Origin: Solibacillus sp. FSL H8-0538
GTDB taxonomy: Bacteria; Bacillota; Bacilli; Bacillales_A; Planococcaceae
Length of the DNA: 64,000 nucleotides
Direction: 5' to 3'
Assembly: GCF_038003525.1 (NCBI RefSeq)
Contig: NZ_JBBOPI010000001.1
Span: 3,677,045-3,741,044, forward strand
Each line of letters opens with the position of its first letter. The first letter of the stretch is position 1. The translations under genes and the position numbers were made by a program. Positions 44,269-54,137 of this stretch are shown piece by piece. Below the pieces are notes generated by a model. That model ran no database searches and had not been told where the DNA came from. It saw only the letters and a program-made list of their open reading frames with translations.

Positions 44269-46238
44269 TGTTCCGAACTCCCCTCTACTATTTCTGTAAT
44301 TGCTGTTGTTAAGTATTGTTTAACCTCATCAATGGAGTTAGCCTCCATTTGAGTTGCAGCATTCGTTAAATGGCCGCCCCCGCCGAGTTTTTCCATGACG
44401 AGCTGAACGTTAATATCGCCAAGCGAGCGCGCACTAATGCCAATTAACCCGTCCGCACGATGCGCAATAACAAATGCCGCTGATACATCCTTCATTGTCA
44501 ATAAAATATCCGCTGTTTGTGCAATAAGTACTGAATCGTACACGCGATTGTCTTCACCACTTGCAATAGCAATACCCGGACGTACAAATTTAACCGTTTG
44601 AACGATTTTTGATCGCGCAATATACGTATCCACGTCTTCTTTTAATAGGCGCTGGACTAAAATCGTATCAGCACCATGTGTTCGTAGATACGACGCAGCT
44701 TCAAACGTACGCGCCCCTGTACGAAGTGTAAAACTCTTCGTGTCCACGATAATACCAGATAATAAAGCAGTTGCTTCTAGCATCGCCATCTTCTCTGTTT
44801 TTGGTTGGTATTCTAACAGCTCCGTGACAAGCTCAGCTGTTGATGAGGCGTACGGTTCCATATAAACAAGTGTCGGATTGACGATAAACTCTTCGCCGCG
44901 GCGATGGTGATCAATCACAACAACCTTTTCTACTCTACTCAGCAAACGCTCATCTATAACTAGGCTCGGCTTATGTGTATCCACAATGACTAAAAGCGAT
45001 TTAGCTGTCATTTTTGAAAATGCTTCCTCTGGTGAAATAAAACGATTATAAAAATCAGAGCGTGCTTCAATTTCATCCATCAGCCGGCTAACACTACCAT
45101 TCAATTCATCGAAATTAATTACAACGAAGCCTTCTATTTTATTCATTTCAGCCATTTTACGCACGCCAACAGAAGCACCGATTGAATCCATATCCGGGTA
45201 TTTATGACCCATGACAAATACGCGGTCACTATCTTGAATTAAGTCACGCAGTGCATGAGAGATGACACGAGCACGTACACGTGTCCGCTTCTCTACCGGA
45301 TTCGTTTTCCCTCCGTAAAATCGCAGTTTCCCGTTTGGTTGTTTAATTGCTACCTGGTCCCCGCCCCGCCCTAACACAAGGTCTAAACTTGACTGCGCAA
45401 GCTCACCTAGCTCTACAAGTGACGGCGAGTCTGCACCTACACCAATACTCAACGTCAGCGATAAATTTTTTTGGATTGTCTTTTCACGAATATCATCTAA
45501 AATGGAGAACTTCTTTTTCTCAAGCTCCGCTAAAATAGATTCATTTAATACAGCTATAAAACGGTCTGATGAAATACGCTTCGCAAAAATCCCGTACTTT
45601 GCTGCCCAGTCATTAATAATCGAAGTCACCATCGTATTCGTCAAACTACGCGTCTGATCATCCATAGCTGATGTTAACTCATCATAGTTATCAATAAATA
45701 AAATGGCAAGAACAGTGCGGTCTGCGTAATACTGCGTTTCAATTTCTAATTGCTCTGTTACATCGAAGAAATAGAGTAGCTGTTCACTTTGTTTGTAATA
45801 CACGCGATATTTTCGATCCCGAATAGTCACTGTAATCTCACGCTTCTCTTCCGGCTTTGTTAAGCTGTAAAGCCCTTCCGATAAAACGAACATATCCTGA
45901 CCAATTAATGTTTCTGTATCAAGTATTTGGAGCATAAACGGATTGGCCCATTCAATGATATATTGACCATTAATGAGTAAAATTCCGATTGGCATTTCTA
46001 AAAAGGCTTCTTCCCCTACTTTTTTCATACGGAAAGATAGTGTTTCAATATGCTTCTCTGTTTCTATATACGTATTTTTTTCAATTTTCCATGCATATGC
46101 AATTGCCACTAAATCAATCATTACGTACGCGATACCAATCCAGACGTTCCAAATCATTAAGAAGGCAGCTGGGACTATACCTAAAATGGATAGAACTAAA
46201 AGTGGATAACGAATTGGTCGTTTACGAAAAATACCCAT
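44265..46238 (-). CDS. gdpP: GdpP, cyclic-di-AMP phosphodiesterase
   Basis: The roughly 657-residue protein has two membrane helices (about 12-55), a PAS-like region (about 70-150), a degenerate GGDEF domain and a DHH/DHHA1 phosphodiesterase. Motifs are [28 protein letters not shown] and [12 protein letters not shown]. It hydrolyses c-di-AMP and affects wall and osmotic homeostasis. GAGGAG 9 bases upstream supports the ATG at 46238, 14 bases after yybS; upstream in-frame starts lie inside yybS. Confidence 0.96.
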   Translation of the reverse strand: MGIFRKRPIRYPLLVLSILGIVPAAFLMIWNVWIGIAYVMIDLVAIAYAWKIEKNTYIETEKHIETLSFRMKKVGEEAFLEMPIGILLINGQYIIEWANPFMLQILDTETLIGQDMFVLSEGLYSLTKPEEKREITVTIRDRKYRVYYKQSEQLLYFFDVTEQLEIETQYYADRTVLAILFIDNYDELTSAMDDQTRSLTNTMVTSIINDWAAKYGIFAKRISSDRFIAVLNESILAELEKKKFSILDDIREKTIQKNLSLTLSIGVGADSPSLVELGELAQSSLDLVLGRGGDQVAIKQPNGKLRFYGGKTNPVEKRTRVRARVISHALRDLIQDSDRVFVMGHKYPDMDSIGASVGVRKMAEMNKIEGFVVINFDELNGSVSRLMDEIEARSDFYNRFISPEEAFSKMTAKSLLVIVDTHKPSLVIDERLLSRVEKVVVIDHHRRGEEFIVNPTLVYMEPYASSTAELVTELLEYQPKTEKMAMLEATALLSGIIVDTKSFTLRTGARTFEAASYLRTHGADTILVQRLLKEDVDTYIARSKIVQTVKFVRPGIAIASGEDNRVYDSVLIAQTADILLTMKDVSAAFVIAHRADGLIGISARSLGDINVQLVMEKLGGGGHLTNAATQMEANSIDEVKQYLTTAITEIVEGSSEQ

Positions 46239-46251
46239 TTTCATCAGCTCC

Positions 46252-47193
46252 TCATTTTTGAATCTTGCCTTTGATAAATTCACGCACATTAAAGCCTAAA
46301 TCAATAATGCCCAGTAAAATTACAAACGAATAGAGCGGAATTGCGAGTAATGTCCCGAGTACTTTGATAAACTTTGGCAGGCCGTATTCATCGACAGTAA
46401 AATGAATGAATGATACCCCTTGGACCGTCAAAAGTACCCATAACACAAGTGACACGTTTAATGTTATGACATAGGACGTCGAGCCCACTTCTGGATGAAC
46501 GAATAAATTAATACACAAAACTATAAGGTAATACCACAATACTGCACGAGGCAGGCGTAAATTTTTAAATGTCGAAAATTTTGGAACTTCAATACCTAAA
46601 CGTTTAAGCATTGGTAAGTTTAACGCGATAAGTAGGAAAGTCAGTGCAAATATCGCTACGGTAATAGATGCTGGCAGAGCCATTTCCATCATACTAAACA
46701 TTTGTTCTAAATTTTCTTCTGAAATAGGCGTTTGCCCCGTTATATTTTCAGAAAACTCAATGGATTTCTCATAACTTTCACGCATTAACTTCATTGAATC
46801 TTGAATAAAATCAAATTCAAATAAACGTAATGAGATTAAGTACTGCACAGCAAATGTAAATAATAGCGTTAAACTAGAAGATATAAATAAATAAACTTTA
46901 CTCTTTTTCAGGCGAAGTGCATCACCAATCGCAACACCAACTGCTGAAAAAATTAGCGAAAACGGTAAAATCAATAAACCGCCAATGAAAAATGTAATAA
47001 AAATTGCTATAGCTGCCACAAAAATAGATGAACTACGATTATAGGTTGCGCTATACCACGCTATCGGTAATAGTGCAAACACAGTAGCTATAATGCTAAT
47101 AAAAGGTACATAAAAGGCAACTGCAATTAATACCGTAAATAGCGCAATCATCATCGCACCATGTGCTAGCCTTTTTGTTTGATTATTTGGCAT
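46252..47193 (-). CDS. yybS: YybS-like membrane protein (DUF2232)
   Basis: The 313-residue protein has about eight hydrophobic segments and sits directly upstream of gdpP, the conserved position of YybS/DUF2232. Its function is unknown; ECF-type substrate-binding relatives have been proposed. AAGGAAGG precedes the ATG and a good promoter lies upstream, so yybS-gdpP-rplI-dnaB probably form one unit. Confidence 0.88.
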   Translation of the reverse strand: MPNNQTKRLAHGAMMIALFTVLIAVAFYVPFISIIATVFALLPIAWYSATYNRSSSIFVAAIAIFITFFIGGLLILPFSLIFSAVGVAIGDALRLKKSKVYLFISSSLTLLFTFAVQYLISLRLFEFDFIQDSMKLMRESYEKSIEFSENITGQTPISEENLEQMFSMMEMALPASITVAIFALTFLLIALNLPMLKRLGIEVPKFSTFKNLRLPRAVLWYYLIVLCINLFVHPEVGSTSYVITLNVSLVLWVLLTVQGVSFIHFTVDEYGLPKFIKVLGTLLAIPLYSFVILLGIIDLGFNVREFIKGKIQK

Positions 47194-47239
47194 GGAGAAC
47201 CTTCCTTTTTCTAATTAAAAAAACTTTTCTCACTCATCT

Positions 47240-47267
47240 ATTGTACCATCTTTCAAAGCGCAAACAA
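47240..47267 (-). promoter_or_regulatory. Candidate promoter of yybS-gdpP-rplI-dnaB
   Basis: Minus-strand TTGTTT (47262-47267) and TACAAT (47240-47245) with 16-bp spacing, about 46 bases before yybS. Confidence 0.6.
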
Positions 47268-47354
47268 AATAACGACAAAGAGAATGTATGTGAATTTGAC
47301 AAGTCATTGACCGTCCACATTGTTTGCTTACAGGCTTTTTGGACAATAAAAAAA

Positions 47355-47383
47355 CCGATAAAATCTACGAGAGATTTCATCGG
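47355..47383 (-). terminator. Rho-independent terminator of rpsF-ssb-rpsR
   Basis: Arms CCGATAAAATCT and AGATTTCATCGG with a 5-nt loop; U-run 47347-47354 on the minus strand. Confidence 0.93.
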
Positions 47384-47428
47384 ATTTTCAATTGTTTGAT
47401 TGGTTCTGAATAACCAATTCATTCAATC

Positions 47429-47665
47429 TTATTTGTCTTCAGCTACGAATGGAAGTAATGCCATAATACGTGAAACTTTAATTGCAGATGTAAGTTTACG
47501 TTGGTATTTAGCGCTTGTTCCAGTTACGCGACGTGGAAGAATTTTTCCGCGCTCAGAGATGAATTTCTTTAAAAGATCTACATCTTTGTAGTCGATGTGC
47601 GTAATGTTGTTCGAAGTGAAGTAGCAAACTTTACGGCGTTTGCGGCCTCCGCGACGTGGTGCCAT
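47429..47665 (-). CDS. rpsR: 30S ribosomal protein S18
   Basis: The 78-residue basic protein has [19 protein letters not shown] and [20 protein letters not shown], invariant S18 blocks. It is last gene of rpsF-ssb-rpsR and binds S6 on the 30S platform. Confidence 0.98.
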   Translation of the reverse strand: MAPRRGGRKRRKVCYFTSNNITHIDYKDVDLLKKFISERGKILPRRVTGTSAKYQRKLTSAIKVSRIMALLPFVAEDK

Positions 47666-47709
47666 TATCGGTGTCCTCCTTTAATTTTTATTTAGTAGAT
47701 GTCTCATTC

Positions 47710-48285
47710 TTAAAACGGTAAATCGTCTTCAGAAACTTCGATTGGTCCTTTGCTATTAGCAAATGGATCTTCATCTACACGTGTATAATTTTGCTGATTC
47801 TGAGGTGGTTGATTTTGTTGATATGAACCATACGAATCTTGTGCAGGAGCACCGCCACCAAATTGTTGGTTAGGTTGACTATTATATGCCGGTTGCCCGC
47901 CACCATAATTTTGTTGTCCACCATACTGTTGATTTGACGTTGGTTGCGATGTGTTACTTGCGGTACCACGCGATTCTAAGAATTGCACAGCATCAGCAAT
48001 GACATCTGTCGTGTAAACACGCTTCCCATCTTGTCCTTCATAGCTTCCTGTTTGAATACGGCCTTCCACTCCAATCAAACTTCCCTTTTTCATGAAGTTC
48101 GCTAAGTTTTCAGCTTGTTTTCTCCAAGCAATACAACCGATGAAGTCAGCTTCGCGTTCACCTTGTTGATTCGAAAAAGTTCGGTTTACAGCAATTGTAA
48201 ATCGAGCCATTGGAACCCCACTTGGTGTATAACGAAGTTCTGGATCCTTCGTAAGTCTTCCGACTAAAACGACACGGTTAATCAT
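47710..48285 (-). CDS. ssb: Single-stranded DNA-binding protein SSB
   Basis: The 191-residue protein starts [20 protein letters not shown], has an OB fold to about residue 105, then a Gly/Gln/Asn-rich linker and the acidic C-terminal tip ending EDDLPF that recruits repair and replication partners. AGGAGG lies upstream of the ATG at 48285. It lies between rpsF and rpsR, as usual. Confidence 0.97.
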   Translation of the reverse strand: MINRVVLVGRLTKDPELRYTPSGVPMARFTIAVNRTFSNQQGEREADFIGCIAWRKQAENLANFMKKGSLIGVEGRIQTGSYEGQDGKRVYTTDVIADAVQFLESRGTASNTSQPTSNQQYGGQQNYGGGQPAYNSQPNQQFGGGAPAQDSYGSYQQNQPPQNQQNYTRVDEDPFANSKGPIEVSEDDLPF

Positions 48286-48322
48286 CAATAAACAACCTCC
48301 TTTTCAGCATTTTGGTTAAAAA

Positions 48323-48613
48323 TTATTTTACTTCTTGACGAACAGCGATGTGACGGATAATGTCTTCGCTGATGTTAGCTAAACGAGTGTATTCATTGAT
48401 AGCTTCTGTTTCAGCGTTTACTTTCACGATTTGGTAGAAACCTTCGCGGAAGTCGTTGATTTCGTAAGCTAAGCGGCGTTTGCCCCACTCTTTTGCTTCG
48501 ATGATCTCAGCACCGTTTGAAGTTAAGATTTCGTTGAAACGCTCTACTAAAGCTTTCTTCGCTTCATCTTCAATGTTCGGGCGGATGATGTACATTAATT
48601 CATACTTTCTCAT
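48323..48613 (-). CDS. rpsF: 30S ribosomal protein S6
   Basis: The 96-residue protein starts [20 protein letters not shown] and has [19 protein letters not shown], standard for S6. It is first gene of the operon, with AAGGAGG upstream. Confidence 0.98.
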   Translation of the reverse strand: MRKYELMYIIRPNIEDEAKKALVERFNEILTSNGAEIIEAKEWGKRRLAYEINDFREGFYQIVKVNAETEAINEYTRLANISEDIIRHIAVRQEVK

Positions 48614-48645
48614 CTTTATTTTGCACCTCCTTATGGACTTGGGCT

Positions 48646-48662
48646 CTCCGAATTTTCGGGAG
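48646..48662 (-). promoter_or_regulatory. Leader hairpin before rpsF, possible S6:S18 binding element
   Basis: On the minus strand CTCCCGAA pairs with TTCGGAG, leaving a bulged C and an AA loop. Bacterial rpsF leaders often carry an S6:S18 autoregulatory RNA with a CCG element; position fits, but the full motif is not verified. Confidence 0.35.
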
Positions 48663-48698
48663 CAAGGAGTAAGTAACTTTTATTACTCACATCAATGA

Positions 48699-48727
48699 AT
48701 TGTAACACAGTCAAAAATTCCGCGCAA
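48699..48727 (-). promoter_or_regulatory. Candidate promoter of rpsF-ssb-rpsR
   Basis: Minus-strand TTGCGC (48722-48727) and TACAAT (48699-48704) with 17-bp spacing. Confidence 0.55.
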
Positions 48728-48787
48728 CTATGTAGCTAGCAATTCACTAGATTACCTGGCTATAATCTAAACAAAGGAGGTTTGATA

Positions 48788-49333
48788 ATGGAACAACCTA
48801 CTGTTATTGAACTAGATATGCAAAAACTAGCAAAACAAAATGTGTGGGCAACTTTTATTTGTACAGCCGTGCTAATTTTCTTAAATGTATTAATTCAAGG
48901 GCAGTTTTCTGCCGCCTTTCATCTAATTCATCTTGTTTATTTTGCCCTTTTTTACATGGTACTAATCGTGCTACACGAGGCATTTCATTTAATTGGTTTT
49001 ATGCTCTTTGGACGCGTAAAATATCGCGACCTTGATTACGGCGTTAATTTTAAGCTTGGCGTTGCCTATGCAACGACCTCAAAACCTTTGCAAAATGCAG
49101 CAATGAAAAAAGCATTGCTCCTTCCGTTTTGGACAACCGGTATGGTGCCGGTACTGTGCGGGCTCTATTTTGATAACTACTTACTACTAACCGTGGGCGC
49201 ATTTCTGATAGCTGGTGCAATCGGTGATTTTACGATGTATCGCAAACTAAGAGCCTTCCCAAACGATGCACTCGTGAAAGATGATCCACAACAACCACGC
49301 CTTTATGTCTACTCTGATGTTCATTCATTATAA
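48788..49333 (+). CDS. DUF3267 membrane zincin-like protein
   Basis: The protein is about 181 residues with four hydrophobic segments. LHEAFHLIGF (about 63-72) gives a HExxH zinc motif at a membrane edge, and AGAIGDFTMY could supply a third ligand, as in DUF3267 proteins. The family is presumed to be intramembrane or membrane-bound peptidases; activity is unproven. AAAGGAGG supports the ATG at 48788. It is divergent from rpsF. Confidence 0.83.
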   Translation: MEQPTVIELDMQKLAKQNVWATFICTAVLIFLNVLIQGQFSAAFHLIHLVYFALFYMVLIVLHEAFHLIGFMLFGRVKYRDLDYGVNFKLGVAYATTSKPLQNAAMKKALLLPFWTTGMVPVLCGLYFDNYLLLTVGAFLIAGAIGDFTMYRKLRAFPNDALVKDDPQQPRLYVYSDVHSL

Positions 49334-49374
49334 CTCAACGCAAAGAAATACACAAACACTTGTTCGTATATTAT

Positions 49375-49464
49375 TAGAAAGACACAACTCGCCCAAAATA
49401 GGGCGAGTTGATGTCGTTACTAATATGAACAGGAAGGTTATACTTTCTTATCCACTAAAAAAAC
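49375..49464 (+). repeat. Interspersed repeat R2, copy 6
   Basis: It starts TTAGAAAGACACAACTCGCC with a perfect hairpin I (AACTCGCCC/GGGCGAGTT), the GATGTCGTTACTAAT core, an imperfect hairpin II and CTTATCCACTAAAAAAA. The A-run is the U-tract of the ychF terminator. The DUF3267 gene ends 42 bases to the left. Confidence 0.88.
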
Positions 49465-49465
49465 G

Positions 49466-49489
49466 AGGAAATCACAATAGATTCCCTCA
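49466..49489 (-). terminator. Rho-independent terminator of ychF
   Basis: Arms GAGGAAATC and GATTCCCTC with a 6-nt loop; U-run shared with R2 copy 6. Confidence 0.85.
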
Positions 49490-49543
49490 TTTGTTTCTTC
49501 ATTATTAATCTTTATCTAGCTTCGCGCATTAGCCGCTCAGCTT

Positions 49544-50644
49544 TTATACGTTAAAACGGAATAACATAATGTCACCGTCTTGTACGATGTATTCTTTACC
49601 TTCTAAACGTACTTTACCCGCTTCTTTTGCTGCTGCTTGAGAGCCAGCTACTACTAAATCATCAAATGCCACTGTTTCTGCACGGATGAAGCCGCGTTCA
49701 AAGTCTGTGTGGATTACGCCTGCACATTGTGGCGCTTTCATGCCTTTACGGAATGTCCAAGCGCGTACTTCTTGTACACCTGCAGTAAAGTAAGTAGCTA
49801 GTCCAAGTAGATCATAAGAAGCGCGAATTAATTGGTCTAAACCAGACTCTTTAATCCCTAGTTCTTCTAAGAACATTGCCTTTTCTTCGTCATCTAACTC
49901 TGAAATTTCTTCTTCAATTTTTGCACAAATTGTAATAACTTGTGCGCCTTCAGCTGCTGCAAATTTACGCACCATTTTTACGTATTCATTATCGTCCGCT
50001 TCTGCTACTTCATCTTCTGATACGTTTGCCACATACAGCATTGGTTTGATTGTTAATAAGTGAAGACCTTTGACCACTTTCATTTCATCTTCTGTTAGTT
50101 CTGCCGCGCGAGCAGGTTTTTCAGCTTCTAATGTTTCTTTAATTTTAAGGAGGATTGGCTCTTCAATCATCGCTTCTTTATCTTTTTGTTTTGCCATTTT
50201 TGCAACACGTTGAATACGTTTCTCTACTGATTCCATGTCCGCTAAAATAAGCTCTAAATTGATAACTTCGATGTCATCGATTGGGTCGATTGTACCGGCT
50301 ACGTGTGTAATGTTTTCATCTACGAAACAACGTACTACTTGGCAAATCGCATCTACTTCACGGATGTGCGCAAGGAATTTATTCCCTAACCCTTCACCTT
50401 TTGAAGCGCCTTTTACAATGCCCGCAATATCAGTAAACTCGAAAGCTGTTGGAACAGTTTTCTTCGGAACGACCAATTCTGTTAACTTTTGTAAACGAGC
50501 ATCCGGAACTTCTACGATTCCTACGTTTGGATCGATTGTTGCGAATGGGTAGTTGGCAGCAAGCGCACCTGCTTTTGTAATTGCGTTAAATAATGTTGAT
50601 TTACCGACATTTGGTAAACCTACAATACCAGCTGTTAATGCCAT
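49544..50644 (-). CDS. ychF: YchF, universal Obg-like ATPase
   Basis: The 366-residue protein has G1 GLPNVGKST, G3 DIAGIVKGASKGEGLGN, a helical insert (about 130-200) and a C-terminal TGS domain ending YIVQDGDIMLFRFNV. YchF binds ATP and ribosomes and modulates stress responses. AAAGG supports the ATG at 50644, which gives the family's usual length. It follows a DUF951 gene by 95 bases. Confidence 0.96.
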   Translation of the reverse strand: MALTAGIVGLPNVGKSTLFNAITKAGALAANYPFATIDPNVGIVEVPDARLQKLTELVVPKKTVPTAFEFTDIAGIVKGASKGEGLGNKFLAHIREVDAICQVVRCFVDENITHVAGTIDPIDDIEVINLELILADMESVEKRIQRVAKMAKQKDKEAMIEEPILLKIKETLEAEKPARAAELTEDEMKVVKGLHLLTIKPMLYVANVSEDEVAEADDNEYVKMVRKFAAAEGAQVITICAKIEEEISELDDEEKAMFLEELGIKESGLDQLIRASYDLLGLATYFTAGVQEVRAWTFRKGMKAPQCAGVIHTDFERGFIRAETVAFDDLVVAGSQAAAKEAGKVRLEGKEYIVQDGDIMLFRFNV

Positions 50645-50739
50645 AATTGACACAACCTTTCTATTTTCAGTTCATATTTTCTAAATTAAATAACCTTGTC
50701 TATTATATTGATAACTTTGACAAAAGTCTATTTTACGAT

Positions 50740-50940
50740 TTAAGCCTCTGTAGCCTTCACTAATACCTTCTTCATTTTCTTTTCAAATTCACGACGTGGG
50801 ATCATGACGCTATGCCCGCAGCCTTCACATTTAATACGAATGTCTGCACCCAGACGAATGATTTTCCATGCATTTGTGCCGCACGGATGTTGTTTTTTCA
50901 TTTCTACAACATCATTCAATGCAAATTGCTTTGCTTCCAT
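50740..50940 (-). CDS. DUF951 small zinc-finger-like protein
   Basis: The 66-residue protein has VVEMKKQHPCGTNAWKIIRL then ADIRIKCEGCGHSVMIPR, the DUF951 pattern with Cys residues suited to metal binding. The family is conserved next to ychF in Firmicutes; function is unknown. Its ATG shares one base with the upstream mechanosensitive channel stop (TAATG), so the two are coupled. Confidence 0.88.
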   Translation of the reverse strand: MEAKQFALNDVVEMKKQHPCGTNAWKIIRLGADIRIKCEGCGHSVMIPRREFEKKMKKVLVKATEA

Positions 50941-51854
50941 TACTCTTCGCCTCCTTGATTTCGATCGTAGAACATCATTTTTGGATAAGCTAACGGAATC
51001 CCATTTTTCGCTAAAATATCAATTACATCACGGCGAATAATACGCGAAATTCCAAGTTGTTGCAGTGGTAATGTTTCTACAGTAATACGAATGGTTGCTT
51101 CCGTACCCGTTGTATTGGCCACACCTAAAAACTTTGGTGCGCCAACAAGCTCACTATACTTCTCAGGTAATGTTTCTAAATAATTTTGAATAATCTTTTC
51201 TACCTTTTCGATATCTGCATCTAAAGAAACTTGCATATCAACCATTATTTTTGAGTTATTAATCGAGTAGTTAATAACATCCGTAATTAAACCATTTGGA
51301 ATAATAAACTGTTCTCCTGTATTCCCTTTAATCTTCGTCGTACGGAGGCCAATTTCCAAAACTGTGCCTTCAGCTGTATTTAACTTAATATAATCCCCTA
51401 CACCAAACTGGTCCTCAAAAATAATGAAGAAACCTGTGATGACATCTTTCACTAAACTTTGCGCACCAAAACCGATTGCTAATCCGGCGATTCCAGCACC
51501 CGCAAGTAAACCTGCAATTTCAATATTAAGCACAGATAAAACCGCCATAATGGCCGAGAAATAAACTAAGTATGACAATACACTTTGTAGTAATTTTAAA
51601 ATCGTTTTGTGACGGCGTTCTGAATAATTTAAAGGAGAATGCGTACGTAGTGAAAAGACATTGGCAATAATCTTTTTCCCTACAATAACAACAAGCCAAG
51701 AAAGGACGAGTATAGCAATAATCTTAATGGTCGCAACCATGATGAAATCCCATAATTCTTCACTCGTTATAAAATCCCAAAACTTTTGAGTAAAACGCGC
51801 TAACCCTTTTAAATCCGTTGTCCCTAAATCTAACTCTAATTGTTCTGTTTCCAT
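50940..51854 (-). CDS. Small-conductance mechanosensitive channel MscS family
   Basis: The roughly 304-residue protein has three membrane segments; the pore helix region is GAGIAGLAIGFGAQSLVKDV, with the Gly/Ala packing typical of MscS. A beta-domain (FIIPNGLITDVINYS) and alpha/beta C domain follow. It releases solutes during hypo-osmotic shock. GAGGTGG supports the ATG at 51854 rather than an ORF start 27 codons earlier. Confidence 0.93.
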   Translation of the reverse strand: METEQLELDLGTTDLKGLARFTQKFWDFITSEELWDFIMVATIKIIAILVLSWLVVIVGKKIIANVFSLRTHSPLNYSERRHKTILKLLQSVLSYLVYFSAIMAVLSVLNIEIAGLLAGAGIAGLAIGFGAQSLVKDVITGFFIIFEDQFGVGDYIKLNTAEGTVLEIGLRTTKIKGNTGEQFIIPNGLITDVINYSINNSKIMVDMQVSLDADIEKVEKIIQNYLETLPEKYSELVGAPKFLGVANTTGTEATIRITVETLPLQQLGISRIIRRDVIDILAKNGIPLAYPKMMFYDRNQGGEE

Positions 51855-51968
51855 TTTTTCCACCTCTTGTATAACAGTCTTACATTTTGAATATACTGCA
51901 TAAATATATCGCATTTTGTAATTTTTCTCGAGCATTCCACTAAATAAACAGAAAGTGAGTCATAATTT

Positions 51969-52601
51969 ATGCCAAAAAAAAATCGATTTCCGTCAACATC
52001 TAATGTTCACTATGATAAAACCGGTGCTGTCTGGCAATTAAGTGAATACTTTTTAGAAGTTATTCCATTTGATGCTGAACAACTTGTTTTCTGCTGCATT
52101 GGCACAGACCGCTCTACTGGCGATGCACTAGGGCCACTAATTGGCAGTCAGTTAAAAGGAGACTTTGCTTTTCCGTTCCGTATTATCGGCACACTTGAAA
52201 CGCCGCTTCATGCGCTGAACATAACTGAGATTTATGAACAGCTCCAGCTCGAAGAAGTAAAACCGTTCATTGTAGCAATTGATGCTTGTCTTGGTGAAGA
52301 AGAAACAATTGGTACCATCCTTGTTCAACAAGGTCCATTATTTCCTGGTCGCGCTGTAAAAAAACAACTACCCCCAATCGGTGACATTTCAGTAAAAGGA
52401 ATTGTCAACGTTGGAGGCTTTATGGAAACACTTGTCCTGCAAAACACACGGCTACATTTAACCTATTCTATGAGCGATAAAATTACCCGTGCACTACTAC
52501 TTTCTTGGCAACGACATTTATTGAAAGGGAAACATAATTCCAATAACTACGGCTACAACTACAATTCCAGGCAGAAGATTGGCTACGCGGATTTTCGTTA
52601 G
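51969..52601 (+). CDS. yyaC: YyaC, DUF1256 spore-associated protease-like protein
   Basis: The 210-residue protein has CCIGTDRSTGDALGPLIG and GTLETPLHALNI, then AIDACLGEEETIG, matching DUF1256/YyaC, a fold related to the germination protease GPR. The family is restricted to spore formers and retained near parAB. The last 84 bases overlap the convergent DUF554 gene; the final 28 codons, rich in Asn/Tyr, may be a lineage-specific extension. Confidence 0.88.
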   Translation: MPKKNRFPSTSNVHYDKTGAVWQLSEYFLEVIPFDAEQLVFCCIGTDRSTGDALGPLIGSQLKGDFAFPFRIIGTLETPLHALNITEIYEQLQLEEVKPFIVAIDACLGEEETIGTILVQQGPLFPGRAVKKQLPPIGDISVKGIVNVGGFMETLVLQNTRLHLTYSMSDKITRALLLSWQRHLLKGKHNSNNYGYNYNSRQKIGYADFR

Positions 52602-53225
52602 GCCAGCAATATTCAATCCGATTGCCATAATCATCACTCCACCTGTTGCTGTCATCTCTTGGATGAATAAGTTTAGTGCAGCTTGTGGTACATATGAACT
52701 AATAACACCCGCTAAAAGAGCTATTACGCCCTGGTAGATGAATACAGGAATAGCTGATAATAACACGCCTATCCCTAATGTCGACGCTAAAATAATCGAT
52801 GTAAAACCATCAATAATGCCTTTTGTAATAAGTACATTATGGTCATTACGCAGTCCGCTATCTAATGCACCTATGACTGCCATTGAGCCAATGACAAAAA
52901 TAAGTGAAGCCGTTACAAATCCTTCTGCGATTTTCCCCTCACTTGCTTTTGCGCCAAACAGTGACTCGACCCACCTACCAAACCGATTAAATTGTTTATC
53001 TAAATCGAGCCACTCACCTACAACAGCACCTACTACAAGACTCACAATAACAATAATAAAATTATTACTCTCAAAGCCCATTTGTATACCCAGCACAGCA
53101 ACCGCAAGACCAATAATGGTTAGCACGGTTTGTTTCATCGTCTCTGGCATATTTTTAAAAAATCGGCCAACGAGCGCGCCAATAATAATAAAGAACGCAT
53201 TTAATAAAGAACCTAATAAAACCAT
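52518..53225 (-). CDS. DUF554 membrane protein (YdfK-like)
   Basis: The roughly 235-residue protein has seven hydrophobic segments with LLGSLLNAFFIIIGALVG, FVTASLIFVIGSMAVIGALD and TATGGVMIMAIGLNI, the DUF554 signatures. It may be a transporter; the substrate is unknown. GAGG 7 bases upstream favours the ATG at 53225. Its 3' end overlaps yyaC on the opposite strand. Confidence 0.88.
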   Translation of the reverse strand: MVLLGSLLNAFFIIIGALVGRFFKNMPETMKQTVLTIIGLAVAVLGIQMGFESNNFIIVIVSLVVGAVVGEWLDLDKQFNRFGRWVESLFGAKASEGKIAEGFVTASLIFVIGSMAVIGALDSGLRNDHNVLITKGIIDGFTSIILASTLGIGVLLSAIPVFIYQGVIALLAGVISSYVPQAALNLFIQEMTATGGVMIMAIGLNIAGLTKIRVANLLPGIVVVAVVIGIMFPFQ

Positions 53226-53256
53226 TCCCATGCCTCATTCCTATGTAGAAAAAATA

Positions 53257-53286
53257 GAGCACCTACTACTATGCTAATAGGCGCTC
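53257..53286 (-). terminator. Rho-independent terminator of parAB
   Basis: Arms GAGCACCTA and TAGGCGCTC with a 12-nt loop; U-rich run on the minus strand (53249-53254). Confidence 0.85.
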
Positions 53287-53291
53287 ATATA

Positions 53292-54137
53292 TTATTCTGG
53301 CTCTAGCTGCAAAATTTCTAAAATACGTTGTAGATCATCTTCGGAGTAAAACTCGATTTCAATTTTCCCTTTATTTTTAGCCTTTTTAATTTGAACTTGG
53401 GTTCCGAAGTATTCGCGTAGCTGCGCTTCTGTTGCTTGTACAAATACATCTTTATTAACAGGCTTTGTTTCATGTGAAACATCGTCGTTAAATGATTGAA
53501 CAAGCGCCTCAAGCTGGCGAACATTTAATTGCTCATTCATTACCTTTTCCGCTACTTCAGGAATTCGCTTTTTGTTTTTTAGTCCTAGCAATGTTCGACC
53601 ATGTCCCATTGACAGCAACCCTTGATTTACTTTTTCAATAATATCCTCAGGTAATTGAAGTAACCGAATATGATTGGCAATATGTGGGCGACTTTTACCT
53701 AAACGCTTCGCTAATTCTTCCTGTGTGAAGTTTAGCTGATGAATTAAGCTGTTATACGCTTCGGCCTCTTCAATTGGAGTTAAATCTTCACGTTGCAAAT
53801 TTTCTAAAATGGCTAGCTCCATCATTTGCTGCTCATTTAACTCTTTAATAATTGCAGGGATTTCAGTCATACCAGCAAGCTTCGATGCGCGGTAGCGGCG
53901 TTCGCCAACAACGATTTCAAATTTTTTCCCCTTTTTGCGTACGACAATCGGTTGAATAATGCCATGCTCCTTAATTGACTGCGCTAATTCTTCTATCGCC
54001 TCTGCTTGAAAGATTTTACGTGGTTGAAAAGGATTCATAACAAGTTTACTTAAATCAATTTGCTCAATGGTCTCTTCGTTATGTACCATTTCTTCAGGAA
54101 ACAGAGCGCCAATCCCTTTACCTAATCCTTTAACCAT
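53292..54137 (-). CDS. parB: ParB/Spo0J chromosome partition protein
   Basis: The 281-residue protein has the CTPase/ParB N domain (NPFQPRKIF, GERRYRASKL, ENLQREDLTPIEEAEAY), a helix-turn-helix (QEELAKRLGKSRPHIANHIRLL) and a C-terminal dimer domain. It loads on parS and recruits SMC. The gene contains a parS (53466-53481), as in B. subtilis. It overlaps parA by 8 bp. Confidence 0.97.
   Translation of the reverse strand: MVKGLGKGIGALFPEEMVHNEETIEQIDLSKLVMNPFQPRKIFQAEAIEELAQSIKEHGIIQPIVVRKKGKKFEIVVGERRYRASKLAGMTEIPAIIKELNEQQMMELAILENLQREDLTPIEEAEAYNSLIHQLNFTQEELAKRLGKSRPHIANHIRLLQLPEDIIEKVNQGLLSMGHGRTLLGLKNKKRIPEVAEKVMNEQLNVRQLEALVQSFNDDVSHETKPVNKDVFVQATEAQLREYFGTQVQIKKAKNKGKIEIEFYSEDDLQRILEILQLEPE
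53466..53481. promoter_or_regulatory. parS centromere site inside parB
   Basis: TGTTTCATGTGAAACA matches the Firmicute parS consensus TGTTTCACGTGAAACA at 15 of 16 bases. Location inside spo0J is conserved with B. subtilis. Confidence 0.9.
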
